Shown here one piece after another: positions 21,291 through 30,832 of a DNA stretch of 64,000 nucleotides (the stretch's first letter is position 1; every line of letters begins with the position of its first letter). Location: the NCBI GenBank assembly GCA_963281255.1, contig OY725498.1, positions 682,001 through 746,000 of the forward strand, written 5' to 3'. This DNA comes from Aphrocallistes beatrix. Lineage: Eukaryota; Porifera; Hexactinellida; Sceptrulophora; Aphrocallistidae. The notes beneath the pieces are model-generated. The model did no database searches, was not told the origin of the DNA, and was given only the letters and a program-made list of their open reading frames with translations. The position numbers and the translations under genes were made by a program.

Positions 21291-22731
21291 CTAACTCTAC
21301 ATATAGAGAGTACCCTGGTAAACTTATATAGTGTTTAGTTGGCTCTGTTATTGCATTACCCAAGTTTTGCGGAGTGTGTCCAAGAAATTTAATGAGGTGA
21401 AATGTCTGACAAAACCCTAAATTTGGTGAGGAGAGTGAAATAGGACTGATTCGCAGCATTTTGTTTGCAAGTGAAATTTCTAAGCAATACGTTGATTTTA
21501 CTACTAAGAATCTCTAACAAACAGAAATATATTCATAAAATATCTTCAGTAATGCTATACTCCTGATGAGCTTTCTATTATGTTTTATTTGTATTTCTAG
21601 TCATTATTATAACTCGTAAATTGATTTGAGTTGAAACATTTTCATTATTAATATAATATAGTAGGTATTTACAACTTTTGCCAATAAACCCGCGATGATC
21701 AATCAATTTCATTCAGCCATGAGATTAAAATGGTTGGGCTAAAGACATGTATTGGGTGAGATTCTCACTCATTAAGAACCAGGAGTGTTGTCAAGTCCTG
21801 GTTGAAAAATCAGTAATTTACTAAACTGTACATAATTAGCTAAATTTGAACAAATTCTCGCTCCCCACATGGGGAGGGGGTCAAAACAAAACAAAGTGGG
21901 GCACCGTCCCCTCGCGCCGCATTGGCCATAAGATTACACCCCTCCTGTTTCCAGACTCTAGATCCGCCCCCTGGTGGATTCTGGTTGCCAAAAAACACCC
22001 TCGATCAGTAAATGTTCTACGTAGTTCTCATATCCTATATATAGTTACTAACAGCACTGTCCAATGTATACATACGAAGGCGCATTATGAAGATGTCAGA
22101 TCAATTTATGTAATATTGTTTCTGAATAAATCAGTATTGATTTGTTTAAACAATACTCCTTTATCATTTAGCGAAATAACTAATTGGTTAATTATATGCA
22201 ACATTTATTATCAGAACAGAACATTTCCGTCTGGATGGAGTCTGGTGATCTATGTTCCACTGTAATTGATAATTAAAATAATATTTTCTATATATCGAGT
22301 CAAAGGACAAAAGTATTCGACCATTCCTAATAATCTGTGAGAACAATTTTAAAATATTATTGAACCACAACACCTTACAAATCACTACGATACTATGTTT
22401 ATTATTTTGGAACTGTTAAACCCATCCATCCATTCACGTACTACATATATCTTTTTCACACTAATTAGCCTGCATTTTATGATTTAGAGTCGGGACGTCC
22501 CCAGAAAATTAGCTTTCAAGGTTTTCGTTGCTAAAGAATATAGTTAAATGTAACCAGACACCAACCTTGAATTAACAGCCATGAGAGAAAACCACGAAGG
22601 AAAGATAAGCACTCTTCAAAATCTCAAGTTCGCATTCAGAGAAGAATGGTGAAATATCTCAAAAGAGGTGTTGCACAAACTATATGCAAGCCTTCCTCAA
22701 AGGCTGAAGGCTACACCACTAAGTATTATAT
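21291..22731. other. Gene-free interval with possible MITE debris
   Basis: No coding signal that matches a family I know. A GC-richer block at about 21855-21990 (CTCCCCACATGGGGAGG and following) looks like repeat debris. A segment at 21475-21790 resembles sequence downstream of the 23469 gene (25080-25500: AAGAATCTCTAACAAACAG, GAGGTTCTCATTCGTTAAGA), so part of it is a duplicated 3' flank of a GTPase gene whose body is gone. Confidence 0.45.
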
Positions 22732-23254
22732 AGTACTGTTTCGTGCCAGGTTGATTCACGTGCCAGATTGATTCACTTGTATTAATGGACCATGGACACT
22801 GTAGTGTCGTGCCAGATTAATTCACTTGTATTACTGAACCATGGATGCTGAGTTACCGTACCAGATCGATTCATTGTTTGTGTAATTATGTGATACGAAC
22901 AATATGCATTGCTTACACAGTATCTGCACTTTATGAGGGAGTTACTGTATGATAATTATCACATTTTCGCATACGCAGCTAGTAATTCCGAATTTATTCA
23001 AAGGATTATCTTTCAAGGATTGGAATTGGTAAGCATTTCAACTACGTAGTTTCTGAAAATGGAATAATATTTGATTTTTATTCGTTAATCACTTATGCTG
23101 TCATACAAAGTTTGAATCAATCTGGTACGGTAACTCAGCATCCATGGTTCAGTAATACAAGTGAATTAATCTGGCACGACACTACAGTGTCCATGGTCCA
23201 TTAATACAAGTGAATCAATCTGGCACGTGAATCAACCTGGCACGAAACAGTACT
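22732..23254. repeat. Foldback element with 150-bp arms
   Basis: The left arm (22732 to about 22884) starts AGTACTGTTTCGTGCCAGGT and the right arm (about 23105 to 23254) is its inverse. The arms contain internal direct repeats of CGTGCCAGATTGATTCAC and CATGGACACTGTAGTG type. The 220-bp centre is AT-rich and non-coding. Confidence 0.85.
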
Positions 23255-23468
23255 CTCTCAAGACTATTATGTATGTAATACGTATACGTATAGTACTAGT
23301 ACATGGATTTCACAGTTTACGATAGTAGGTACCTATATCATATTCTTAACTATCATTTGTGCCAAAAAAGTTCTATTCTAAACGTATTTGAATACTTTTG
23401 TCCTGTGACTGTATGGCGTTTCGACAAGATTATAACTATTTCTTTATTTAGCATTAGAATATCCATAT

Positions 23469-25070
23469 ATGGCGTATTATATAAAAGAAATCATACGCTA
23501 TTTTACGGGTGGAGCAACTACAAACAGGGATTCTGATCGAAGTTTCATTCTATTGGGAAAAACCAACAGCGGTAAAAGTACTTTAGCGAACTTGCTACTT
23601 TGGAGAGAAGAGTTTGCCGTACACAAAATGCCTGAAGCATTTGGCCTTACTAAACATGTGAAGTCCTGTGATGCCAAGATAGACCCGAGTATAGTGTACG
23701 GTAAAGAAGTTGAGTTGAGTGTTCCATTAAAGATTCAAGTATTTGACCAACCTGGATCTAATGATAGGGATTTCACGGAGGAAGAGTATTGCAGCTTTTT
23801 GACAAAATGCATCGCTGAATCCAAAGGAGAAATGTCTGCAAATTTTCTCATCCTTATCAACTTAAGCTCTGACTATTTGTCTTCACAGGAAATTCTTACA
23901 ATCATGAACATTGCTGAAATTCTATCCAGAAGCAGTTACAGTTTTTTTCCGAATGCAACAATCGTATTCACACATTCCGATAAAGTTGATCCCAATCTAA
24001 ACGAAGAGAGGCTAGAGCAAGAGCTGAGTAAAATAGTCAAGGAGGTGGAATTCACATATATCGAGGAGTTGTTAAATTTGGTTGGCAGGAGACATATATT
24101 TGTTAACGGAGTGAATAAAACACCAGAAAACCGAAATGATATTCTGAGAAAGCTTTTCCAATTAAATCGAGTCATTTTGAATGTCTATGTTAACGGTAAC
24201 AACGGGTTCAAAGGAAAAGAGTTGAAAACGTTACTGGGAATAGATCCAGATGCTAAAAAATACAAAACTAGTTTTATCAAATACGATGTTGAGTATCAAT
24301 TCAACCCAGATCTAAACCTGTTCAGGAGATATGAAACACTGGATATCGGACACGAAATAACTCAAGCTTTGAATAAACTAAGCGGGATCGGAAAAGGAGT
24401 ATCAGTCATGATTCTATTGGTCAGTCTTGAAGAGATGTTCAGTCAAGAAATCTACGATCTTATTAGTAATCTGCCAGAAACATACAGACTAGGGGAAGAT
24501 TTCAAAAAAGATTTCTGGGACTATGCCTGCATTCTCTTCAAGAGTCCTGACGATAATGTTGATAATTTGAAAAGAAACATTAGTCACAACTCTCTGTTGG
24601 AACGATTAGTTGAAACCGTAAAATCAAGGTACGCTTTAGTTAGCAAATCCACTTCAGCGGAAGAATGCTCTGACAAAATCCTAGATTTGGTGAGGAGAGT
24701 GAAATTGGACACGGAAGGGAAAACCTACATTGACAGTACTGTGTTAAGAGAGATGCGAGACATGATACAGGAGTCAATGGAACAGAGAAAATCCACGTAC
24801 AAGAGTCAAGTAACAGAAGGGATAACGAACCAACGATTAATCAAAGATGGGATTCCTATTTACAAAACGATGACTGATTCTAAAGTTGTGCTAAAAACAA
24901 ACGATTTCTTCTGGAGTAGTGAGAACATTTCCCCTCGGATTGGATATTTCATTTTGAAAAACATGAATGCAGACAAAGCAATGGAATTCAAAGATAAATA
25001 CAAAAATCAGAGACTAATAAAAACTGAAGAATTCGCAGAGTTTTGTTTGAAAGTGATGGAGAAAATGTGA
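23469..25070 (+). CDS. AIG1/GIMAP-like two-domain GTPase
   Basis: The intact 533-residue frame has P-loop GKTNSGKS (about residues 30-37), GLTKHV, DQPG in VFDQPGSND, VFTHSD at the G4 position and FVNGVN as G5. The second domain carries VNGNNGF, YQFNPDLNLFRRYE, VSVMILLVSLEEMFSQEIYD, KDFWDYACILFKS and a tail with TEGKTYIDSTVLREM and IGYFILKNMN. It differs from its two closest relatives at the N-terminus: the MGN start and PPATKIRDF are replaced by MAYYIKEIIRYFTGG, so the myristoylation signal is absent, either through a sequence change or because an upstream exon supplies the true start. A TTCTTTATTTAG acceptor-like site lies about 17 bases upstream of the ATG. The genes that follow (26778-30216) are on the other strand. 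Confidence 0.9.
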   Translation: MAYYIKEIIRYFTGGATTNRDSDRSFILLGKTNSGKSTLANLLLWREEFAVHKMPEAFGLTKHVKSCDAKIDPSIVYGKEVELSVPLKIQVFDQPGSNDRDFTEEEYCSFLTKCIAESKGEMSANFLILINLSSDYLSSQEILTIMNIAEILSRSSYSFFPNATIVFTHSDKVDPNLNEERLEQELSKIVKEVEFTYIEELLNLVGRRHIFVNGVNKTPENRNDILRKLFQLNRVILNVYVNGNNGFKGKELKTLLGIDPDAKKYKTSFIKYDVEYQFNPDLNLFRRYETLDIGHEITQALNKLSGIGKGVSVMILLVSLEEMFSQEIYDLISNLPETYRLGEDFKKDFWDYACILFKSPDDNVDNLKRNISHNSLLERLVETVKSRYALVSKSTSAEECSDKILDLVRRVKLDTEGKTYIDSTVLREMRDMIQESMEQRKSTYKSQVTEGITNQRLIKDGIPIYKTMTDSKVVLKTNDFFWSSENISPRIGYFILKNMNADKAMEFKDKYKNQRLIKTEEFAEFCLKVMEKM

Positions 25071-25255
25071 ATTTCAACGTTGAGTTTCTAAGAATTTCTA
25101 ACAAACAGCATTTTATTCATAGTATACTATTCCAGTAATGGTATATTTCTAATAATAGGCTTTACGTTTTGCTTTATTTGGATATTTGTCATTTTAGAAA
25201 CTCGTAAATTGATCTGAATTGAAACATTTTCATAATTAATACTGTATACTAGACA

Positions 25256-25373
25256 GGGTTGCCGTGGGAATGGAATTTCAATTTCCACAGAAACCCACAG
25301 ATTCCTACAGATCTCTACAAGTGGGAATATACCTAGGGTTAATTAATGTCATTCCCATTCCCATGGCAAGCCT
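25256..25373. mobile_element. Small hAT-like MITE (CAGGGTTGCC termini)
   Basis: The 118-bp element has inverted termini CAGGGTTGCCGTGGGAATGG and the complement of CAGGCTTGCCATGGGAATGG. One terminus of the same family is at about 5135-5165. Confidence 0.7.
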
Positions 25374-25488
25374 GATAATATGTGTATATGTATACAACTG
25401 CTGCCAAATAAACCTGTTATCATCAATTAATTACTTATAGCCATTAGATCAAAACGATCGGGTAAAGGACCTGTGCGAGGTGAGGTTC

Positions 25489-26096
25489 TCATTCGTTAAG
25501 AGCCAGGAGATAAATGTTTAAATAAATAGCTAACTCTTGGCCTACGTATTTTGCAATGAATCTTAAAACTGTGGATTTTGGAAAGAGGTACTGTGCGCAA
25601 CGATTCTTAACACAAGTACATAACCCAATATAATATAAACTGAAAAGCACTAATACAGCCCAAAGTAAATACTTGTTAAAAGGTTTCGCATTGAGCAATG
25701 AAAGTTTCGATAACAAGATCTATTTTACTCAAAGGAACTGAATTCAATTTAAAGCAATCAGATTAACAATAAGTCATGTCACAACAAACCTTTGACGTAA
25801 AGATTAACGTTCTAAAATAATAAGTTGCAGGTTTAGGAATGTCTGATTTGCCTACTCTACACTTATATCACATCGACAAACTGAATGTCAAAAGTTGCCA
25901 AAACCAAGTTAATCATTGGCTGACTAGTTTTGTGAGTAAACAGTGTTACTAAGACAGAGAGTATGGTGAGTACGTAGTATATGTCTTCTACTACTACAGT
26001 GGAACCGGATATGACATTACTCTTTATAGCGGTTACCTGTACATAACGGGCATCGTTATAACAGGTTTCACACTTGAAAGTCTGCCGTGCACGCAT
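25489..26096 (-). CDS. Possible small membrane protein, exon structure unsure
   Basis: Two minus-strand open stretches are hydrophobic. 26096-25863 (77 residues, ATG start) begins MRARQTFKCETCYNDAR and has a segment IYYVLTILSVLVTLF. 25716-25489 has KYLLWAVLVLFSLYYIGLC followed by cysteines. Neither resembles a family I know. Both are on the same strand with about 150 bases between them, so they could be exons of one short gene, but I found no splice pair that joins them cleanly. Chance open frames in AT-rich DNA are often hydrophobic, so the call is weak. Confidence 0.2.
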
Positions 26097-26777
26097 TTTC
26101 TGAATCTCTGATCCTAGAGACTAATAAAAGACGATAGTAGAGACAGTAAAATCGAACATGGAAATAAGGAAGAATTTAGAAAGTTTCGCAGAGGTAATTT
26201 AGAAAGTTTCGCAGAGGATTAGGTACATCCCAGAAGTTTGAGCTTTCAAGGATAGGATCATCGGGAAATTCTAAATGCTCCACTTCACCACAAAAGTCTT
26301 GGCAACAAGTGAAGTGAGGAGTATGTCATGTGAACTAAGGCTGGTTTACTTCAATCGCCTGCTTAACTAGAAAATAAAAAGAACAGACCAACAACATTCT
26401 TTTTCAGGATGTTCTAGAAACGACTTGTCACCACTTTAGCAAAATAAAATTTCTTGATAAATAACTAATATTTGGAATGCTCATCGTATTTAATTTTACA
26501 GTCGACTCCGTATATTAATTGGGACACTTTTGACCCGACAAACTGGTGTCCCAATTAAGTGTAGTCAAATGTAAGTGGTTTTCTGTTCTTGATTAGTCAA
26601 ACAGGTATAACACTGCATGGTTGTGGATATAGAATCGATACAAAAATTTTAATCTTAGTCTAACAAAATAAAGATCAAATAATTAAATATTTGAAAACAC
26701 GTAACAAATCGTATCTAAAAGTTATCAGAATTCAAAATTTGATCCTATAATTTGATCCTATCAAGTGGAAATGTGAG
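25717..26777. other. Mostly gene-free interval between the + and - parts of the cluster
   Basis: Apart from the doubtful open frame at 25863-26096, I see only a tandem copy of a short string (GAATTTAGAAAGTTTCGCAG twice at about 26170-26215) and the MITE at 26499-26571. Confidence 0.35.
26499..26571. mobile_element. Short diverged MITE, CAGTCGACTCCG family
   Basis: Starts CAGTCGACTCCGTATATTAA after TA, ends TAGTCAAATG before TA, with inner inverted copies of AATTGGGACAC. Only 73 bp. Confidence 0.55.
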
Positions 26778-27584
26778 TCATGTAGTCATAAAAGCAATAC
26801 CAATTATAGATAATGAAGTTATTAGAGTAACAGAGACAGCTGAAATGGCAATAGACTGTAAAATAGACGATAATAAAGATGTAAGAGGATTCATGGGTAG
26901 GAACTCTATCAATTTATTTTGTTTGTTAATCGGGAGAGCAGGTTTTCTTTCAATGAAAGAAAGTGCCGCTGACGTTGATACCAACAATCCAATCAGAAGT
27001 TTAAAAAGAAATGTGTCCCTAGTATGCCGTGGGTTTGGTGGCGGTGATGGTGATGGTAAAGGAATATCTGTCTTTTCTAAAATCTCAGTGAATCGAAGTA
27101 AAAACTGTTGCCTCGTGAATTGTGGCACATATGTATATCTCCCTCCAACTCTCTCTACCACTTCTCTGATTCCTGAGTTGTTATCGATTGTCTGTTGAAT
27201 AACTTGATCGTGATCCTGATGACCTCCCACATAGAACACAACCACTGCTTTGTGCCAGAAGAAATTCTCTCTACTAGGATCGAGTCCGTAGCGTCCAGGA
27301 ATGGAATAGATCAGAGACAGCATGCTGCTACTGAAAATAACTTCCAATCCGATCAGAATTACAAATCGAGATTCTTCTAGTTTTGTTAGAGAATTATCGA
27401 AATCAAGATTGTCGTATTGATGGAACAAGTTCAGATCTTCAGTGTAGAGGAAATGAAATATATATTTGGAATACTGTGTAGGGCCATGTCCTAACAGTTC
27501 TTGCATCTTTTTACTTGAGAAGTCATTGTTTCCATGAAACGCAATTGTGAAAGATTTTAGATAGTTATCCTGTTGTTGAGCCAT
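26778..27584 (-). CDS. Stand-alone degenerate AIG1-like domain with C-terminal membrane segments
   Basis: The 268-residue minus-strand product starts at the ATG complementary to 27582-27584, one base after a GTATTTAG acceptor-like site. The domain has AFHGNNDF (about residues 14-21), HFLYTEDLNLFHQYDNLDF, RFVILIGLEVIFSSSML, FFWHKAVVVFYVGGHQ and IREVVERVGGRYTYVP, all without G1, G3 or G4 residues. After residue ~180 the chain is proline-rich and then hydrophobic in two places (FKLLIGLLVSTSAALSF and LQSIAISAVSVTLITSLSII), likely a membrane anchor. The domain part is nearly identical to the copies at 28750 and 29410 while the tails differ. Confidence 0.85.
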   Translation of the reverse strand: MAQQQDNYLKSFTIAFHGNNDFSSKKMQELLGHGPTQYSKYIFHFLYTEDLNLFHQYDNLDFDNSLTKLEESRFVILIGLEVIFSSSMLSLIYSIPGRYGLDPSRENFFWHKAVVVFYVGGHQDHDQVIQQTIDNNSGIREVVERVGGRYTYVPQFTRQQFLLRFTEILEKTDIPLPSPSPPPNPRHTRDTFLFKLLIGLLVSTSAALSFIERKPALPINKQNKLIEFLPMNPLTSLLSSILQSIAISAVSVTLITSLSIIGIAFMTT

Positions 27585-27839
27585 TCTAAATACAAACTCA
27601 AATAAATAGTCATTTGGAGTAAATAGATTATAGAAATGATATCGATAAAATTCGATACTATTACACGATATAATATATATTTGTATTGTTTATGTTTGCT
27701 TGTCTGTTCAGAATAAATTGGGAAAACCATACGCCATAGAAAGCTGTAAGTTGTGGAGTATGGATTTCAGTTTTGGGATTATTCTGGAAAATAACCTTAT
27801 TGATACACTTTATATACATAATTTTCATTTCCCGAAATT

Positions 27840-28003
27840 ATTTTCATGGGAATTTCGTTTCGAAGGAGATTAAAATAAATGAGCACTAATATGGAAAGGG
27901 CAAAAGTTGAGGATTTTGGAGTGGAGTAGATAGAAGAATAAGATGAATGGGGGGGGCTTTTGATTGACAAAGGGGCATTCAGGGGACGAAATTTCCGCTT
28001 TTA
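27840..28003. repeat. Copy of a dispersed repeat (GGGGACGAAATTTCCGC end)
   Basis: Begins ATGGGAATTTCGTTTCGAAG and ends TTCAGGGGACGAAATTTCCG, with the same inner order (AAATAAATGAGCAC, TTTTGGAGTGGAGTA, TTTTGATTGA) as 48019-48210. Confidence 0.6.
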
Positions 28004-28054
28004 AAGTACTGGTGCTACATCCTTACTATTAAAACTCGATTTATATACTATATA

Positions 28055-28209
28055 CAGTCGACTCCGCTTAATAGGGTCACATCGGTCAGAGGACATTTTG
28101 CCCCGATTAAGCGGAGAACCCTATTAACCGAAAATATTTTGTATTAGCTTCTATATATGAGAGCTTTTCCGGTCCTGCCAAAAGTGACCCGATTAAGCGG
28201 AGTCGACTG
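28055..28209. mobile_element. pogo/Tc1-type MITE (CAGTCGACTCCGCTTAA family)
   Basis: 155 bp, flanked by TA on both sides, termini identical to 12606-12793, with a deletion near the right end. Confidence 0.85.
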
Positions 28210-28218
28210 TACTATACG

Positions 28219-28664
28219 TGTATATATATATATATAACGAAATGATTGAAGAAACTGCCAGGCGCAGAAAGCTGATTTTTGGCATGTGGGAGTATTTTGG
28301 CTATGGCTCCAATAAGTTCTGAGCTCAGACGAAAATGTCGAATCATCGTGGAATTATGACGTTATTGTCACCTTTTTTATAATTTGAAATTTCAGTTTTT
28401 GCCCATAACTCAGCCATTTTAGGTGATAGAATACTGAAATTTTAATAGAATGTGTATATTAATATATCACACATATGCGAATTCGATTATAACAGCAGAC
28501 AGACGTGTTTAGTTACGTTATCTCCTTTATAATTAATCAATGTGACCCTAGGCCCCTAAAGTGCCCCTCTGGTGGACACAAAGCTTCCGCCAGCCCCGCA
28601 TATATATATATACACATATATATACGTACATACACAAACATTAATCGAGTTTTAATAGTAAGGA
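28219..28664. mobile_element. Rearranged Helitron-like copies joined in TA repeats
   Basis: A plus-oriented body (from about 28232, ACGAAATGATTGAAGAAACT, to about 28600, TGGACACAAAGCTTCCGCC) is fused through TA microsatellites to a minus-oriented 5' end (28640-28664, ending AGTAAGGA). Both parts belong to the family at 1024-1576. The complete 3' hairpin is missing. Confidence 0.55.
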
Positions 28665-28749
28665 TATTTCTGGACTAAAAGTAATCAACATATCCACATT
28701 AATAAATCTCACAAAAGTTTATAAGCTTTCGAAACAGAATAAAATTATC

Positions 28750-29327
28750 TCACAGCCTCAATGCATAAATAAAAATCTTCTTAATGGAATTAGTCACGAA
28801 AAGGAACAGAGTTTTCAAAAATTTTGCAGAAAAAACAATTGTATACCAGCTCCAAACAAAGATATCCGAGATATAGAAGAGAAATGGAAGCAGAAATAAT
28901 GGCAAATTAAGACGCGTATATACCAGGCCTCTTCTCGCATTGAACTTTATTTTTGTAATTTCGGTCTTATCACAATCTCTAATTCTAACAAGTACTTCTC
29001 CCAACTTCTCAAGAAAATCTTCCTTTCTCATGGATTGGGACACATGTGTGTATCTCCCTCCAACTCTCTCCACCACTTCTCTGATTCCTGAGTTGTTATT
29101 GATTGCCAGTTGAATAACTTGATCGTGATCCTGATGATCTCCCACATAGAACACAACCAATGCTCTGTGCCAGAAGAAATTCTCTTGATTGAGTCCGTAG
29201 CGTCCAGGAATGGAATAGATCAGAGACTGCATGCTGCTACTGAAAATAACTTCCAATCCGATCAGAATTACAAACCGAGATTCTTCTAGTTTTGTTAGAG
29301 AATTATCGAAATCAAGATCGTCGTATT
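28750..29327 (-). pseudogene. 5'-truncated pseudo-GTPase copy
   Basis: The open frame matches the 29410 gene from QYDDLDFDNSLTKLEESRF through VVERVGGRYTHVS and has its own hydrophobic tail (LFLLPFLFYISDIFVWSWY and the following stretch). The first ~55 residues, including the HGNNDF strand, are missing and no ATG opens the frame; a TAA lies just before the homology begins. At 29327 the homology stops abruptly and the sequence continues as the 3' flank of the next gene (CAACATATC, TTAATAAATC, CACAAAA, also found at 28690-28720). This is the junction of a tandem duplication that cut off the 5' end. Confidence 0.75.
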
Positions 29328-29409
29328 GAAATTATTCAACATATCTATTAATAAATCCCACAAAATATTTCGAAACAATAAAACAATAAATTGAAATTAA
29401 TACTGTTTC

Positions 29410-30216
29410 CTAAAATTCTGGAGAGTTGTATTTAGTTTTAAGATTTAGTATCAATTTCGCATCAAGAGATTCTAATAATAAAGAGAAAATGAAACATGTC
29501 TTCTTCAGACTGGCACATTTACTTCTTGCCATCTTCTTAATGGAAATAGTTATGAAAGAGAATTTTATTTTTGGCAAAATTCCAGGCAAAAAGGATTTAC
29601 AGAAAAAAAATATGAGCAAAAATATAATCATAAAGTGAGGCAGCAGGCTAAACTTTCTCGCATTGGAATTCTTTTCAATAATTTCCGTTTTGTTACAATC
29701 TCCCATTATAATAAGTATTTCGTCCAACTTGTCAAAAAAATCTTCCTCCGATTGTGGTACATGTGTGTATCTCCCTCCAACTCTCTCCACCACTTCTCTG
29801 ATTCCTGAGTTGTTATTGATTGCCAGTTGAATAACTTGATCGTGATCCTGATGATCTCCCACATAGAACACAACCACTGCTCTGTGCCAGAAGAAATTCT
29901 CTCTACTAGGATCGAGTCCGTAGCGTCCAGGAATGGAATAGATCAGAGACAGCATGCTGCTACTGAAAATAACTTCCAATCCGATCAGAATTACAAATCG
30001 AGATTCTTCTAGTTTTGTTAGAGAATTATCGAAATCAAGATTGTCGTATTGATGGAACAAGTTCAGATCTTTAGTGTAGAGGAAATGAAATCTGTTGGAA
30101 TACGGTGTAGGGACGTCTCTTAACAGTGTTTTCATCTTTTCACTTGAGAAGTCATTGTTTCCATGAAACGCAACTGTTAAAGATTGAGGTGGCACTTGAT
30201 CTGTCACTCTTTTCAT
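29410..30216 (-). CDS. Stand-alone degenerate AIG1-like domain with C-terminal hydrophobic tail
   Basis: The 268-residue product opens with an ATG (complement of 30214-30216) one base after a TTGTGTTAG acceptor-like site. Domain blocks are AFHGNNDF (about residues 16-23), HFLYTKDLNLFHQYDNLDF, RFVILIGLEVIFSSSML, FFWHRAVVVFYVGDHQ and IREVVERVGGRYTHVP. The tail has a strongly hydrophobic segment (FMIIFLLIFFFCKSFLPGIL) and then basic and mixed residues; only one clear membrane pass is seen. The gene diverges from the GTPase at 30833, and the two share a 617-bp intergenic region. Confidence 0.85.
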   Translation of the reverse strand: MKRVTDQVPPQSLTVAFHGNNDFSSEKMKTLLRDVPTPYSNRFHFLYTKDLNLFHQYDNLDFDNSLTKLEESRFVILIGLEVIFSSSMLSLIYSIPGRYGLDPSRENFFWHRAVVVFYVGDHQDHDQVIQLAINNNSGIREVVERVGGRYTHVPQSEEDFFDKLDEILIIMGDCNKTEIIEKNSNARKFSLLPHFMIIFLLIFFFCKSFLPGILPKIKFSFITISIKKMARSKCASLKKTCFIFSLLLESLDAKLILNLKTKYNSPEF

Positions 30217-30832
30217 TCTAACACAATTGTTCTCAATACTAAATATTTGGAGATTTCAAATTAATCGCAACATTAAATTCTCGCCATTTAAAAAGGATTG
30301 TAATTAATAACCTTGTTCTTACACCATAATACTGCCATGCTGTAGTATAGTCGAGCCCAGTTATTGCAGTTTCTGTGCTCAACACTATACTTGCTTAGCA
30401 TCAAAGCATGTTGTGGAGACGTCATGATGATAACTCAATGAGAAAAGTGGAGGCAAATATTTATTTAAAATTTAAATAATTGCGTTTATATACCCTAATT
30501 AATACCCAGGAAAAACTTATTATGCTTACGGTACTCATTTTCGGTTTAAGCTATTTTGGGCGGGGAAGCCGTATACATTTGGGGTCATTACTATAAATAG
30601 GAATGGTCCCCAAGTTGTCCCTGGGTTTAATTAATTATGCATTCAATTTAGCTCAGTACAACGCTTGATGAAAATAAAGGTTGATGGCTACAAAGGTAAT
30701 CTACTAGTTAAAGACTCCTACACCTACAACCTAGCACTAAGATCCTTGTACGAACAGTATTATCAGCAGTGTATAGTGTTACCAACTCAATATGAATAAA
30801 TAACACAGAACAATGTGCTCTTGCAATCCACT
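30217..30832. promoter_or_regulatory. Divergent intergenic region between a pseudo-GTPase and a GTPase gene
   Basis: The genes on both sides point away from this 616-bp region, so it should hold promoters for both. I see no clear TATA box or repeated operator. The arrangement would allow joint expression; this is inference. Confidence 0.4.

Noticed and set aside
21846-22265. 139-codon plus-strand frame
   Set aside because: It has no family resemblance, contains GC-rich repeat debris and then AT-rich random-looking sequence.
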